Assembly (NCBI GenBank): GCA_015180985.1
Contig: CP054185.1
Location: 1,791,001-1,855,000, forward strand
Reading direction: 5' to 3'
Length of the DNA stretch: 64,000 bases
Source of the DNA: Flammeovirgaceae bacterium
GTDB lineage: Bacteria; Bacteroidota; Bacteroidia; Cytophagales; Cyclobacteriaceae
Shown here: piece by piece, positions 42,341 to 50,546 of the stretch
How positions within the stretch are numbered: position 1 is the first letter of the stretch
Layout: each line of letters opens with the position of its first letter
Notes under the pieces: generated by a model
The model's database searches: none
What the model saw: the letters and a program-made list of their open reading frames with translations, nothing else
Told to the model about the DNA's origin: nothing
Made by a program: the position numbers and the translations under genes

Positions 42341-43018
42341 TTAATGTAAACGGAACCACACGGGCATCACCATTTTAACGGTTACCGGGGTACCGCGTTG
42401 TTTGCCCGGTTCCCACCGGGTTAAAGCCACCACACGGGCCGCTTCGGCATCACAGCCGCTTCCAATTCCTTTAATCACCTTTACATTCGATACATTACCG
42501 GCTTTGTCAATAATAAATTCAACAAACACTTTTCCTTGTGTTCCATTTCGTTGAGCCAGTTTGGGATAGTGTATGGCTTTTGACAGGAACGTGTAAAAAT
42601 GCTGATAGCCGCCAACCGGTTGGGGCATCTTTTCTACAATCAGAAATGTGTCAACAACGGGTTCGGGTGCCGTTAGTACGATTGGGGTAATACTGGTTTC
42701 AGCCGGGAGTTCAGATGGAATTAGCGAAAAGGTGTCAGCCTCGAATGGATTATCTGTACCTTTTGTTTGATTCAGATCGATAACCTGAACTTTTTTAACC
42801 GGTTTTGGGATAGCCTCCGTTTTTTCAACTATCAAGGGTGATTCAAGAATAATCCCAACAGGTTCGGTTGTTGTAAATCGACAGCTTGTTACGGGTTGTT
42901 TTTTTGCTTTCCACTGAAAGGCCATGGCTATCAGGGCAAGGCTGATGATTAAGCCGCTGGACAGGAGTGCCGGATAAAGCCGGTGCACATCCTTTGAAGG
43001 ATTCTTTTTCGGTACCAT
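42341..43018 (-). CDS. TonB-like energy transducer
   Basis: Inner-membrane protein with a periplasmic TonB C-terminal domain. The 225-aa chain has a basic N-terminus, one span (SSGLIISLALIAMAFQW), a Pro/Glu/Thr-rich spacer, and the C-terminal fold HYPKLAQRNGTQGKVFVEFIIDKAGNVSNVKVIKGIGSGCDAEA with V-V-A-L-T-R-W-E-P-G-K. It is the third gene of a sigma factor/small membrane protein/TonB-like unit and probably controlled by that sigma factor. Confidence 0.88.
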   Translation of the reverse strand: MVPKKNPSKDVHRLYPALLSSGLIISLALIAMAFQWKAKKQPVTSCRFTTTEPVGIILESPLIVEKTEAIPKPVKKVQVIDLNQTKGTDNPFEADTFSLIPSELPAETSITPIVLTAPEPVVDTFLIVEKMPQPVGGYQHFYTFLSKAIHYPKLAQRNGTQGKVFVEFIIDKAGNVSNVKVIKGIGSGCDAEAARVVALTRWEPGKQRGTPVTVKMVMPVWFRLH

Positions 43019-43046
43019 AGGTCAGGTAGTTATTAACTACCCAATT

Positions 43047-43310
43047 CTATGTTTCATGAGAAGTCACTGAATACGACTGATTTATTTTTTTGAAGTGCAA
43101 TTCACTGCGTTGCTTGCCTTCCCAGCGGATAACAATGAATAACAAAATGAGAAGAAACAGGATAATCAGGAAATAAGTAAACACCCGCAGCACGCGCTTC
43201 AGGCGTATTTCTTTATCGTGCTGGCGCATTAATTCCGAGTAGTTGCGGTGGCGCGCTATGCGCCCGCTGCTCATCTGTTGTCTGCGTAACCGTATTTCAT
43301 TTCTTCCCAT
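43047..43310 (-). CDS. Small single-span membrane protein of the sigma cassette
   Basis: An 87-aa protein with a strongly basic N-terminal half (NEIRLRRQQMSSGRIARHRN), one span (FTYFLIILFLLILLFIVI) and a short periplasmic tail. It overlaps the sigma factor gene by 14 nt and sits where an anti-sigma factor would be. No anti-sigma motif is visible, so the role is inferred only from position. Confidence 0.65.
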   Translation of the reverse strand: MGRNEIRLRRQQMSSGRIARHRNYSELMRQHDKEIRLKRVLRVFTYFLIILFLLILLFIVIRWEGKQRSELHFKKINQSYSVTSHET

Positions 43311-43920
43311 CGTACTTAATGCTAAGGTTAAAATTTTTGCGCAGCCGGTCCAGAGCCCGGTAGGTGCGCATTTTTGCCCCGCTTTCGGTTATGTTCAGGA
43401 TGAATGCGATTTCTTTGAAATCTTTATCCTCAAAAAACCGCAATTCCAACACCTCCAGCATATCGGTGGGCAATTCTTTTAAATAATTAAGCAAACGCTG
43501 CATTAGTTCTTCATCCCATCCTTCTGAAGTTATTTCAATCAGCTCGCGTATCTTCACTTCTTCAATGGAAAAAACGCGCGTCTTTTTCTTGTTACGGTAA
43601 TGCTTGTTTACTTCGTTGGCCGCAATGCGGTAAAACCAGCTGGATACGGGCACGCCCCTGTACTCAAACCGGTGGCTGTTTTTAAGTGCATTCAGAAAGG
43701 TTTGCGAGCATAAGTCGGCCGTCAGTTCCTCATCATCGGTTTGGCGGTAAATAAAATTAAAGATCCGGTCGTAGTACTTTTCGTACAATTCGCCAAACGC
43801 TTCGGGTTTTTTAGCCGATTGTTTAAGAATGGCGTATTCATGCCGTATTTCGTCATCGGATAACAAAGTGCCGAATTTTAAATTTCGTAATCCATTTACA
43901 ATCTTTTCGTCACATAACAA
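43297..43920 (-). CDS. Sigma-70 family (ECF-like) sigma factor
   Basis: Sigma factor of 207 aa. Region 2: FGELYEKYYDRIFNFIYRQTDDEELTADLCSQTFLNAL; W-F-Y-R-I-A-A-N-E-V-N-K-H; region 4: LELRFFEDKDFKEIAFILNITESGAKMRTYRALDRLRK. The overlap with the next gene and the following TonB-like gene make a three-gene unit. Its promoter target is not visible beyond possible autoregulation. Confidence 0.92.
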   Translation of the reverse strand: MLCDEKIVNGLRNLKFGTLLSDDEIRHEYAILKQSAKKPEAFGELYEKYYDRIFNFIYRQTDDEELTADLCSQTFLNALKNSHRFEYRGVPVSSWFYRIAANEVNKHYRNKKKTRVFSIEEVKIRELIEITSEGWDEELMQRLLNYLKELPTDMLEVLELRFFEDKDFKEIAFILNITESGAKMRTYRALDRLRKNFNLSIKYDGKK

Positions 43921-44001
43921 TATTACGGCTTCTTCATTTTGTTTTGTTACATATTACGGTAATTTGAGGGAAAAATTTAGTCAGCGCATATCCCCGGCAT
44001 C

Positions 44002-44472
44002 ATGTTATCTCGCTTTTATTTATGCATCGCCTTTCTTTTTTTGTCAGGCTGCCAGCCTGATGATACCAGTGAAACGCTGCGCGTACAGGTACTTGATGCC
44101 GATAAAAATTTTAACCGGATGGCCCAGGAGAAGGGTGTTGCTGAAGCGTTTGTTTTTTATGCCGATGAAAATGTAGTAAAGCCAACAGCAGGGCAACAAC
44201 CTGTAGTAGGTAAATTTGCCCTGATGGAATCGTTTAAGAAAAACCCGCCCGGTAATACAAAACTTTTGTGGACTCCGCTGAAGGCCGAAGCGAGCGGCAG
44301 GTTGGGGTATACCCTGGGCAGCTATACCGTACATACCAAAACCCCTGATGGACAACGTGATACAATACTTTATGGAATGTACGTGTCCATCTGGAAGCGT
44401 AAAAATGACGGCAGCTGGCGGTATGTTTTCGACACGGGCAATCCTACGCCAGGTCCTGCTGTACTTAATTAG
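44002..44472 (+). CDS. NTF2-like (SnoaL/DUF4440-type) lipoprotein
   Basis: Probable lipoprotein: MLSRFYLCIAFLFLSGCQPD with a lipobox ending SGC. The mature part (DADKNFNRMAQEKGVAEAFVFYADENVV, then V-G-K-F-A-L-M-E-S-F and YVSIWKRKNDGSWRYVFDTGNP) has the cone-shaped NTF2-like pattern seen in DUF4440 and SnoaL proteins. The family has enzymes and binding proteins; no catalytic residue is clear here. Confidence 0.75.
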   Translation: MLSRFYLCIAFLFLSGCQPDDTSETLRVQVLDADKNFNRMAQEKGVAEAFVFYADENVVKPTAGQQPVVGKFALMESFKKNPPGNTKLLWTPLKAEASGRLGYTLGSYTVHTKTPDGQRDTILYGMYVSIWKRKNDGSWRYVFDTGNPTPGPAVLN

Positions 44473-44483
44473 TCTGAAAGGAG

Positions 44484-45386
44484 TTAAATAGAAGACAAAC
44501 TTTTTTCCGGTACAAGCACCGGTAATGAAGCGGGATTAATTTTGATTTCAAATTTTAAGTCTGCTCCGCAAGGCTCACCATCAACATGAAAGGGTACAGG
44601 TTTGCTGGTTTGCAGCACCAGGTTTCGTACCGGTTCACTCCGGTAGGTGGTGTTGTTTTGCAGGGTGCGGGTAAAAAGCCGGTATGCAAAGGGTACACTT
44701 TTATACAATGGAATTTTCTTTATGGAAACCAGGTGCAGCAGCTTATCGGTTACCGAGGCACCCGGTGATACGCGGGCGTTGTTTCCGTATTGCGATGAGT
44801 TCGCTATTGCGATAATTAAATTTTGTTTTAGTTCTTCTTCAGTATCGTTTTGAATACGGGATGCTTCAAAGGCAGCAAAGCGGATATACTCACTAATCAC
44901 AAAGCGGGCATACCCCCAGAAGCCCCGTTTTTTATTTTCACCAAACAGGTTAGCCACGTGGCCGTCAAACCCGATGCCCGATACATTCACCGATAAGCGG
45001 TTATTCAGATTAAACGTATCCATCAGTATGGTTTTGCTGTTGAATAGTGCCTGCAGGGCTTCTTCCAAATTCATTGGTATGCCCAGATGACGTGCCAGCC
45101 CGTTACCAGAACCTTTGGGTAAAATACCCAGGGGTGTTTTTGAATGCAGTAAACCCTGGGCGATTTCGTTTACAGTGCCGTCACCGCCAACAGCAATTAC
45201 AGCATCGTATTTTCCAATGGCTTCTTTGGCCAGGTCAGTGGCATGCCCGCGACAGGTTGTAAATTGAATCGTACATTCAGCCTGGTGCTGTTCGCACGCG
45301 GTAAGAATTTTTCCTTCCAGTTTCGGCCGTAAACCCGAGCCTGAAAATTTGTTGATAATGAATAATAGCTTGTTAAATTCGCTCAT
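44484..45386 (-). CDS. Diacylglycerol/lipid kinase family protein
   Basis: Cytoplasmic lipid kinase of the YegS/BmrU/DgkB family, 300 aa. The N-terminal catalytic domain has KLLFIINKFSGSG, the signature AVGGDGTVNEIAQGL and GILPKGSGNGLARHLGIP; the C-terminal beta-domain follows with VSGIGFDGHVANLF. It phosphorylates a lipid with ATP; the lipid cannot be told. It is divergent from the YopX-like gene with a 27-nt gap. Confidence 0.92.
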   Translation of the reverse strand: MSEFNKLLFIINKFSGSGLRPKLEGKILTACEQHQAECTIQFTTCRGHATDLAKEAIGKYDAVIAVGGDGTVNEIAQGLLHSKTPLGILPKGSGNGLARHLGIPMNLEEALQALFNSKTILMDTFNLNNRLSVNVSGIGFDGHVANLFGENKKRGFWGYARFVISEYIRFAAFEASRIQNDTEEELKQNLIIAIANSSQYGNNARVSPGASVTDKLLHLVSIKKIPLYKSVPFAYRLFTRTLQNNTTYRSEPVRNLVLQTSKPVPFHVDGEPCGADLKFEIKINPASLPVLVPEKSLSSI

Positions 45387-45413
45387 GCGGAAAGGCCAGC
45401 AAAATTAACCGAA

Positions 45414-45770
45414 ATGGAAGAATTTCAACCCCGTGTGTTCAAGTTTAAAGCCTGGAACCGCGAAGACCGGCTGCTGGTTAAATTGAGCACAATTGATTTT
45501 AAAAAAGGAGTTCTCTATAAAAAAGATCATGTGCTGCTGCAGTTTACGGGGATGCTTGACAAACACGATGAAGAGATTTACGAAATGGATATACTGATGA
45601 AGCAGGACAAGAAGTACCTGGTACGTTGGCACGAGCAACAAAACGGATGGTACATTTTGCACCTTCCGGCACAGGCTTCGCTTGAGCCGTTACGCAATGA
45701 AGAGGCCCGTACAATGAAACGGTTGTGGAGTTACTTTGAATCGGAAGCAAACGGGAACGAAAGCTGCTAA
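45414..45770 (+). CDS. YopX-like protein
   Basis: A 118-aa protein with the YopX pattern: PRVFKFKAWNREDRLLVKLS, then LLQFTGMLDKHDEEIYEMDI and YLVRWHEQQNGWYILHL. YopX domains (Pfam) are mostly known in phages and conjugative plasmids and have no set function; here the gene is alone between a lipid kinase and acpP, without phage neighbours, so it is likely a chromosomal relative. It converges with acpP with a 3-nt gap. Confidence 0.75.
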   Translation: MEEFQPRVFKFKAWNREDRLLVKLSTIDFKKGVLYKKDHVLLQFTGMLDKHDEEIYEMDILMKQDKKYLVRWHEQQNGWYILHLPAQASLEPLRNEEARTMKRLWSYFESEANGNESC

Positions 45771-45773
45771 CGG

Positions 45774-46019
45774 TTACTTCTTTGCCTTTAATTTGTCTTC
45801 AATGTATTTAACAGCAGCGCCAATGGTAGTGAGTTTTTCGGCATCGTCATCCGGTATTTTAATGTCGAAGGTTTGTTCAAAGTCCATCACAATCTCGGCA
45901 TAATCAAGCGAATCAATGCCCAGATCCTTAACGAGGTTGGTATCGGGATTTATTTCGGATTCGGCAACGCCCAGTTTTTCGATCAGGATACGGGCCACTT
46001 CTTCTGAAACGTTTGGCAT
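45774..46019 (-). CDS. acpP: Acyl carrier protein
   Basis: The 81-aa acidic helical protein carries the phosphopantetheine site D-S-L-D at Ser37 (DLGIDSLDYAEIVMDFEQTF). It lacks fab genes beside it, so it could be the fatty acid ACP or a special one; the DSLDYAEIVMDFE helix is close to but not identical with the usual DSLDTVELVMALE, so a special role is possible. Confidence 0.88.
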   Translation of the reverse strand: MPNVSEEVARILIEKLGVAESEINPDTNLVKDLGIDSLDYAEIVMDFEQTFDIKIPDDDAEKLTTIGAAVKYIEDKLKAKK

Positions 46020-46072
46020 AAGGTAATTAAAAAGGTGGTCAAAGGTATTAAATGAGGGGGTTCAGTCCAAAC

Positions 46073-47431
46073 CTAGAACCGCATGATAAATTCGGTTCCT
46101 CCGCCCAGGGTTGATTTTACGGTAAGTGTTCCCTGGTGCTGCCGCATAATCTGCCTGGATAAACTCAGGCCGATACCGGAGCCGGTTTTTTTGGTGGTGA
46201 AAAACGGAATGAAGATCTTTTCCAGCGCATCCGGATCAATACCGCTGCCGTTATCGCGAACGGATATAACCGGGCGTAACTTTTGGTTACAATACGCTCG
46301 CAGTGTTATTTGTTTATCAGGCTGTTCATCAAAAGCCTGGATGGCATTTTTAATCAGGTTAATCAGTACTTGTTCAATCATGCCCTTATCGGCCATAATG
46401 GTCAGGTCGGCCGGCTCAACCAGGATATTCATCGTTATCTGTTTTTCGGCCAGCTCATTTTTATGCAGCATAGAAAGCTCTTCCAGCAGGGGCTGAACCA
46501 TTACCGATTGTGGTTTGGGTTTGGGTATGTGGGTAAGGCTTCTGAATTCTTTTACGAAGTGAATCAGGTTGGCGCTGCGCTTGCTGATGGTTTGAAGCGA
46601 GAGTTGTACATCCGAAAGTTGTTCGGCATTAAGCGGCTTATCCTGCTGGTTTTTTAAATGATTGTTCAGCTCATCCTCCAGTGTTCCGGCCAACGAGGAG
46701 ATAGGGGTTACCGAATTCATGATTTCGTGCGTAAGCACACGCACCAGGTTTTGCCAGGCTTCCATTTCTTTTTCTTCCAGTTCGCTCTGGATGTTCTGCA
46801 ATGAAATCAGCTTTAACGTTTCACCCCGCAGGGTAAGTTCAATGGCATATACCGAAAGTTGGATAAAGTCTTCGCCAACCTGCAGCCGCAGCAGTTCGCG
46901 GCCTCCGGTTTTTAACCGGATGAAGGCCGTAACCAGTTGTTCGTTTACTTCTTTAAGGTCTTGCAGGGTGTCGGCTTTATTTATCCGCAGCAGTTTTCGG
47001 GCTGCGCTGTTAAAAATTTCGATTTTACCATCGCGTTCCCTGAAAATTACAAGACCGATGGCTACATGCATAACAATGTTTTTGTAGAACAGGTATTCCG
47101 TATCCTTTTCCTGCCGTGAATTCCTGATTTTTACCAACACTTCGTTTAACTGTTTTTCCAGTTCTTTGGCATCGGCATCGGTGCTATCCGTTTTAAACGA
47201 AGCAGTTATTTCATCAAAGCGTATTAGCTGAAGAAGCGATCCGATTGCAGGTTGCGGTCTTTCGATTAGGTCAAGCAGCTGCTTCACCTGGAAAACGCAG
47301 GCAGCCAGTAAGGCCAGGGCAGGGATGTAGCTGTTCCGGTCGAACAGAAAAAATCCAAAAGCAAGAATGGTAACCGCCAGGATGGCAAGGCGTGTTAGAT
47401 ATGGCGATTTCCGGTTGAGGTACACAGGCAA
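46073..47431 (-). CDS. Sensor histidine kinase, NtrB/NtrY-like
   Basis: Membrane sensor kinase of 452 aa: two short N-terminal spans (about 13-30 and 36-50), a PAS-like domain (about 118-215), the phospho-acceptor helix with His235 in VRVLTHEIMNSVTPIS and the HATPase domain with NLIKNAIQAF (N box), DNGSGIDPDALEKIF (G1) and GSGIGLSLSRQI (G2). The partner regulator ends 3 nt upstream. The signal is unknown; the H-box EIMNSVTPI is typical of this Bacteroidota group. Confidence 0.93.
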   Translation of the reverse strand: MPVYLNRKSPYLTRLAILAVTILAFGFFLFDRNSYIPALALLAACVFQVKQLLDLIERPQPAIGSLLQLIRFDEITASFKTDSTDADAKELEKQLNEVLVKIRNSRQEKDTEYLFYKNIVMHVAIGLVIFRERDGKIEIFNSAARKLLRINKADTLQDLKEVNEQLVTAFIRLKTGGRELLRLQVGEDFIQLSVYAIELTLRGETLKLISLQNIQSELEEKEMEAWQNLVRVLTHEIMNSVTPISSLAGTLEDELNNHLKNQQDKPLNAEQLSDVQLSLQTISKRSANLIHFVKEFRSLTHIPKPKPQSVMVQPLLEELSMLHKNELAEKQITMNILVEPADLTIMADKGMIEQVLINLIKNAIQAFDEQPDKQITLRAYCNQKLRPVISVRDNGSGIDPDALEKIFIPFFTTKKTGSGIGLSLSRQIMRQHQGTLTVKSTLGGGTEFIMRF

Positions 47432-47434
47432 CTG

Positions 47435-48823
47435 TTACAGTCCGTACTTTTCCATTCTGCGGTACAGCGAGGCGCGGGTAAGTCCCAGTTCATCGGCTGC
47501 TTTCGAAATGTTGCCGCTGTGTATGCTCAGCGCTTTAACAATAGCGGCTTTTTCAACTTCATCGAGGTTCAGCGTTTCGGGCGACATGGCGGTTACCGGC
47601 CGGCTGAACAGGAAGTCTGTTTCCTGTAATGAAGCAGAGTCGGTCATGATTACGGCTCGTTCAATAGCATGTTGCAGTTCGCGGATGTTGCCGGGCCAGG
47701 CGTACCGTTTCAGCTTGTCAATGGCTCCGGCTGATATAGCGGTAACCTGCTTGTGGTATTTACGGGCATAGTAATTCAGGTAATGGTCAGCCAGTAACGG
47801 AATATCTTCAATCCGGTCGCACAACGGAGGTACACGGATCTCAACGGTGTTAATGCGGTAGAGGAGGTCCTGGCGGAAGGTGCCTTCTTTCACCATCTGG
47901 TGCAGGGGCATGTTGGTGGCGCAAATCAGGCGGATGTCAACCGGTATGGGTTGGTTTGAGCCTACACGCGTTACCTGGCGTGATTGCAGTGCGCTCAACA
48001 GTTTGCTTTGCAGGCTCAAACTCAGGTTTCCGATTTCATCCAGAAATAAGGTGCCTCCATTGGCCAGTTCAAAGCGGCCGGGCCGGTCTTCGCGCGCATC
48101 GGTAAAGGCGCCCTTTTTGTGCCCGAAGAGTTCGCTTTCAAATAACGTTTCGGTAATAGCGCCCATGTCAACGGCCACAAAGCTGTTGTCTTTCCGGAGG
48201 GAACGCTGGTGAATGGCGCGCGCAATGAGTTCCTTGCCGGTTCCGTTTTCACCCAGTATCAAAACATTGGCATCGGTTTTCGCTACTTTTTCAATCAGGG
48301 TAAATACTTCTTTAATGGCCGGGCTTTGGCCGATGATTTCGCCAAAGGGTTTGCTGATCTGCTCTTCGAGCATTTCTTTGGCTTTGCGCAGTTTGTCCAC
48401 CTCGTTGTAGGATTGTTTTAACCGGATGGCGGTTGAAATGGTGGCGATGAGTTTTTCGTTTTGCCAGGGTTTTAGTATGAAATCGGTTGCGCCTTGCTTC
48501 AGGGCTTTTACAGCCATTTCCACATCGCCAAAGGCCGTGATGAGGATAACCACTGCGTTGGGATCTTTTTCAAGGATTTTCTCCAGCCAGTAAAAGCCTT
48601 CCTTGCCGCTGGTAATGTCTTTGCTGAAGTTCATGTCCAGCAGGATTACATCGTAGGTATCATTATTGAGGAGGAAGGGTATTTTGTTTGGATTTTTTTC
48701 GATGATTACATGATGGTTCTGTTTCTTAAGCAACATTTTGGCTGCCAGCAACACATCTTCATCATCATCAATCATCAGAATTTTTGCCTGGCGTTCGGCC
48801 TGGCGGGCGCTTTCGGTACTCAT
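47435..48823 (-). CDS. Sigma-54-dependent response regulator, NtrC family
   Basis: Enhancer-binding protein of 462 aa. A receiver domain (Asp19, Asp20, phospho-acceptor Asp63) is followed by an AAA+ domain with Walker A GENGTGKE, GTLFLDEIGNL (Walker B) and the sigma-54 contact loop written GAFTDA in place of GAFTGA, then a Fis-type HTH (NISKAADELGLTRASLYRRMEKYGL). It should activate RpoN-dependent promoters when phosphorylated by the kinase behind it. Its own upstream region has two palindromes and a sigma-54-like element. Confidence 0.94.
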   Translation of the reverse strand: MSTESARQAERQAKILMIDDDEDVLLAAKMLLKKQNHHVIIEKNPNKIPFLLNNDTYDVILLDMNFSKDITSGKEGFYWLEKILEKDPNAVVILITAFGDVEMAVKALKQGATDFILKPWQNEKLIATISTAIRLKQSYNEVDKLRKAKEMLEEQISKPFGEIIGQSPAIKEVFTLIEKVAKTDANVLILGENGTGKELIARAIHQRSLRKDNSFVAVDMGAITETLFESELFGHKKGAFTDAREDRPGRFELANGGTLFLDEIGNLSLSLQSKLLSALQSRQVTRVGSNQPIPVDIRLICATNMPLHQMVKEGTFRQDLLYRINTVEIRVPPLCDRIEDIPLLADHYLNYYARKYHKQVTAISAGAIDKLKRYAWPGNIRELQHAIERAVIMTDSASLQETDFLFSRPVTAMSPETLNLDEVEKAAIVKALSIHSGNISKAADELGLTRASLYRRMEKYGL

Positions 48824-48850
48824 TTCGTTTGTTTAGGGTGGGTAAGGTAC

Positions 48851-48942
48851 TCGAATACCATGCCACGGTTAATAACTGCTTATAAAGCCCTAATTATAGT
48901 TCGGGCTGTTCCACAATGTACAAATATGTTCAATTCTGAACA
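48851..48942 (-). promoter_or_regulatory. Tandem palindromic enhancer sites and sigma-54-like promoter before the NtrC-type gene
   Basis: TGTTCA-N4-TGAACA at 48927-48942 is a perfect inverted repeat; TGTTCC-N4-TGTACA at 48907-48922 is a degenerate copy exactly 20 nt away, two helical turns. On the minus strand a -24-like TGGCAT (48860-48865) is followed at the right distance by TCGA (48851-48854) where TTGC is expected, so the promoter match is imperfect. The sites would sit about 75-95 nt before the start of transcription. Confidence 0.5.
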
Positions 48943-48973
48943 CAGGGATTGTTCGCTGGCACACGGAATGTGC

Positions 48974-49768
48974 TTAATTGATACGCGAAATAACCATTTT
49001 ACCGGGGTAAACCGCATACCGAACTTCATCGGTTAGCAGAATAAAGAGGGCGGTACTATCAGTATATTCTTTTCGCTGCGTTCCGTCAAACAAATCATAA
49101 AAGTTCAACCTTCCTTTATCGGCATAATAGAGTTCTTCACCGATAAAATTAAACCACCTGATTTCCTCACCGGGAATGGTTTTCAGTTGCTTACCGAACC
49201 CGCTGAAGATGTGTATTTGGCTATTAATTAACAGAAAGAGAAAGCCCTGGTATTCTCTCAGTAATTCAACGTTGCCATGTAAACCAGCTGGCAGTGTAAA
49301 TTCTGCTTCTGTTTTTAGCGAAGCGAGGTTTATCCGTCTCAAACTGTAATCTGCTTTATCCAAAATCCACATACCCTGATCCCCGGCTGAACAGGCCAGC
49401 CAGGGTTCAATAGCAAACTCTTCATTAATCGGAGTTTTTGGTTCACTTCCAAAACCTGTAAAGCCTGCCAGGTTGCGCGCTCGGTAATGGGTGAATGTTC
49501 TTGAACCATCGCGTGGTTCGAAAATCGTTGGCGATTCTTTGGGTTTAAATTCGCCAATTAGTTTACCTTCTTTACTGTATTTTATTATCTGGTCGTTCTT
49601 CAACTGTATGTATAAATCGCCAGGCCGATCGATAAAGGCATTAACGGGTTCGGCAGATAAAATAATTTCGATTCCTGCTTGTTGGGCTGCTACCGGCAGG
49701 CTGAAATAAACAAGTAGTAACGCTAAGATTTTAGCCCTCGAATGATTTAAGTTCAACGTTCTTCCCAT
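48974..49768 (-). CDS. Hypothetical exported beta-propeller-like protein
   Basis: No family is recognised. The start at 49768 gives MGRTLNLNHSRAKILALLLV, a signal peptide ending near VAAQQ. The body has repeated beta segments (GDLYIQLKNDQIIKYSKEGKL; GMWILDKADYSLRRINLASLK; GFLFLLINSQIHIFSGFGKQL; EELYYADKGRLNFYDLF) like blades of a small propeller. It overlaps the 3' end of lpxH by 38 nt, so it is likely coupled to it. The role is unknown. Confidence 0.65.
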   Translation of the reverse strand: MGRTLNLNHSRAKILALLLVYFSLPVAAQQAGIEIILSAEPVNAFIDRPGDLYIQLKNDQIIKYSKEGKLIGEFKPKESPTIFEPRDGSRTFTHYRARNLAGFTGFGSEPKTPINEEFAIEPWLACSAGDQGMWILDKADYSLRRINLASLKTEAEFTLPAGLHGNVELLREYQGFLFLLINSQIHIFSGFGKQLKTIPGEEIRWFNFIGEELYYADKGRLNFYDLFDGTQRKEYTDSTALFILLTDEVRYAVYPGKMVISRIN

Positions 49769-50492
49769 CATAAACAGCATATGTACTGAAATGCACCCAT
49801 TCACCCAGGTTGATATACCGGCTTTGTTGCCCAACCGCTAAATCAAGGGGCAAGTGCCGGTGCCCGAAAATATAAAAATCATGGTGCGTAGTTTTTTCCA
49901 CATCACGGCAATACGCCAGCAGATATTCGTTCTCTTCGCCCTGAAATTTTTCTTCCCGCCTGGTGTTGCTGATGCGGCTCTTGCGCGACCAGTAATGAGC
50001 AATGGCAATGCCAAGATTAGGATGAATACGGGCGAACAGCCATTGACAGAATTTACTGTTGAGAAACTTTTTCAGGATTTTGTACGTGTGGTCACCAGGC
50101 CCCAGGCCATCTCCGTGGCCAATCATTAATTTATGGTTGGCAGCGGTAAGCACAATCGGTTTGCGGTACACAGGAATGGCCAGTTCGGTGGGGAAGTAGT
50201 CGAACATCCACATGTCGTGGTTGCCGGTAAAAAAGTAAATGGGTATGCCGGCATCGCGCAGTTCGGCCAGTTTGCCCTGCAGGCGGATAAATCCTTTGGG
50301 TATGGCTTTTTTGTATTCAAACCAGAAATCGAAAATATCGCCCATCAGGTAAATGCTGTGGGCATCGTGGCGGATGTGTTCAAGCCAGCGAACAATTCGT
50401 TTCTCGCGCTCCAGACTCGATTGCGTATCCGGAACACCCAGGTGAAAATCGGAAGCGAAATAAATCTTGTTATTGTTCAGTATTACTTCCAT
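49731..50492 (-). CDS. lpxH: UDP-2,3-diacylglucosamine diphosphatase (LpxH-like)
   Basis: Calcineurin-like metallophosphoesterase of lipid A synthesis that splits UDP-2,3-diacylglucosamine to lipid X and UMP. The 253-aa sequence has the metal motifs DFHLG, GDIFDFWFEY, GNHDMWMFDY, GHGDG and FGHRHLP in order. The GDIFDFWFEY motif is specific for LpxH-type enzymes. It follows the ftsH terminator and is transcribed away from it in the same direction. Confidence 0.92.
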   Translation of the reverse strand: MEVILNNNKIYFASDFHLGVPDTQSSLEREKRIVRWLEHIRHDAHSIYLMGDIFDFWFEYKKAIPKGFIRLQGKLAELRDAGIPIYFFTGNHDMWMFDYFPTELAIPVYRKPIVLTAANHKLMIGHGDGLGPGDHTYKILKKFLNSKFCQWLFARIHPNLGIAIAHYWSRKSRISNTRREEKFQGEENEYLLAYCRDVEKTTHHDFYIFGHRHLPLDLAVGQQSRYINLGEWVHFSTYAVYDGKNVELKSFEG

Positions 50493-50497
50493 AAAAT

Positions 50498-50522
50498 GAA
50501 AAAGCCCGGTTGAACCGGGCTT
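50498..50522 (-). terminator. Terminator after ftsH
   Basis: AAGCCCGGT (50502-50510) pairs with ACCGGGCTT (50514-50522) around TGA; on the minus strand it runs into the T-rich stretch that precedes lpxH. It lies 25 nt beyond the ftsH stop and directly before the lpxH start. Confidence 0.85.
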
Positions 50523-50546
50523 AAATATAAGTCCAAATATCAGTAT

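Noticed and set aside
48957-48975. TGGCAC...TGC sequence resembling a sigma-54 promoter on the plus strand
   Set aside because: It would drive transcription antisense into the end of the 48974 gene, its -12 part reads GT in place of GC, and the same bases form a plain inverted repeat GCACA-N5-TGTGC.
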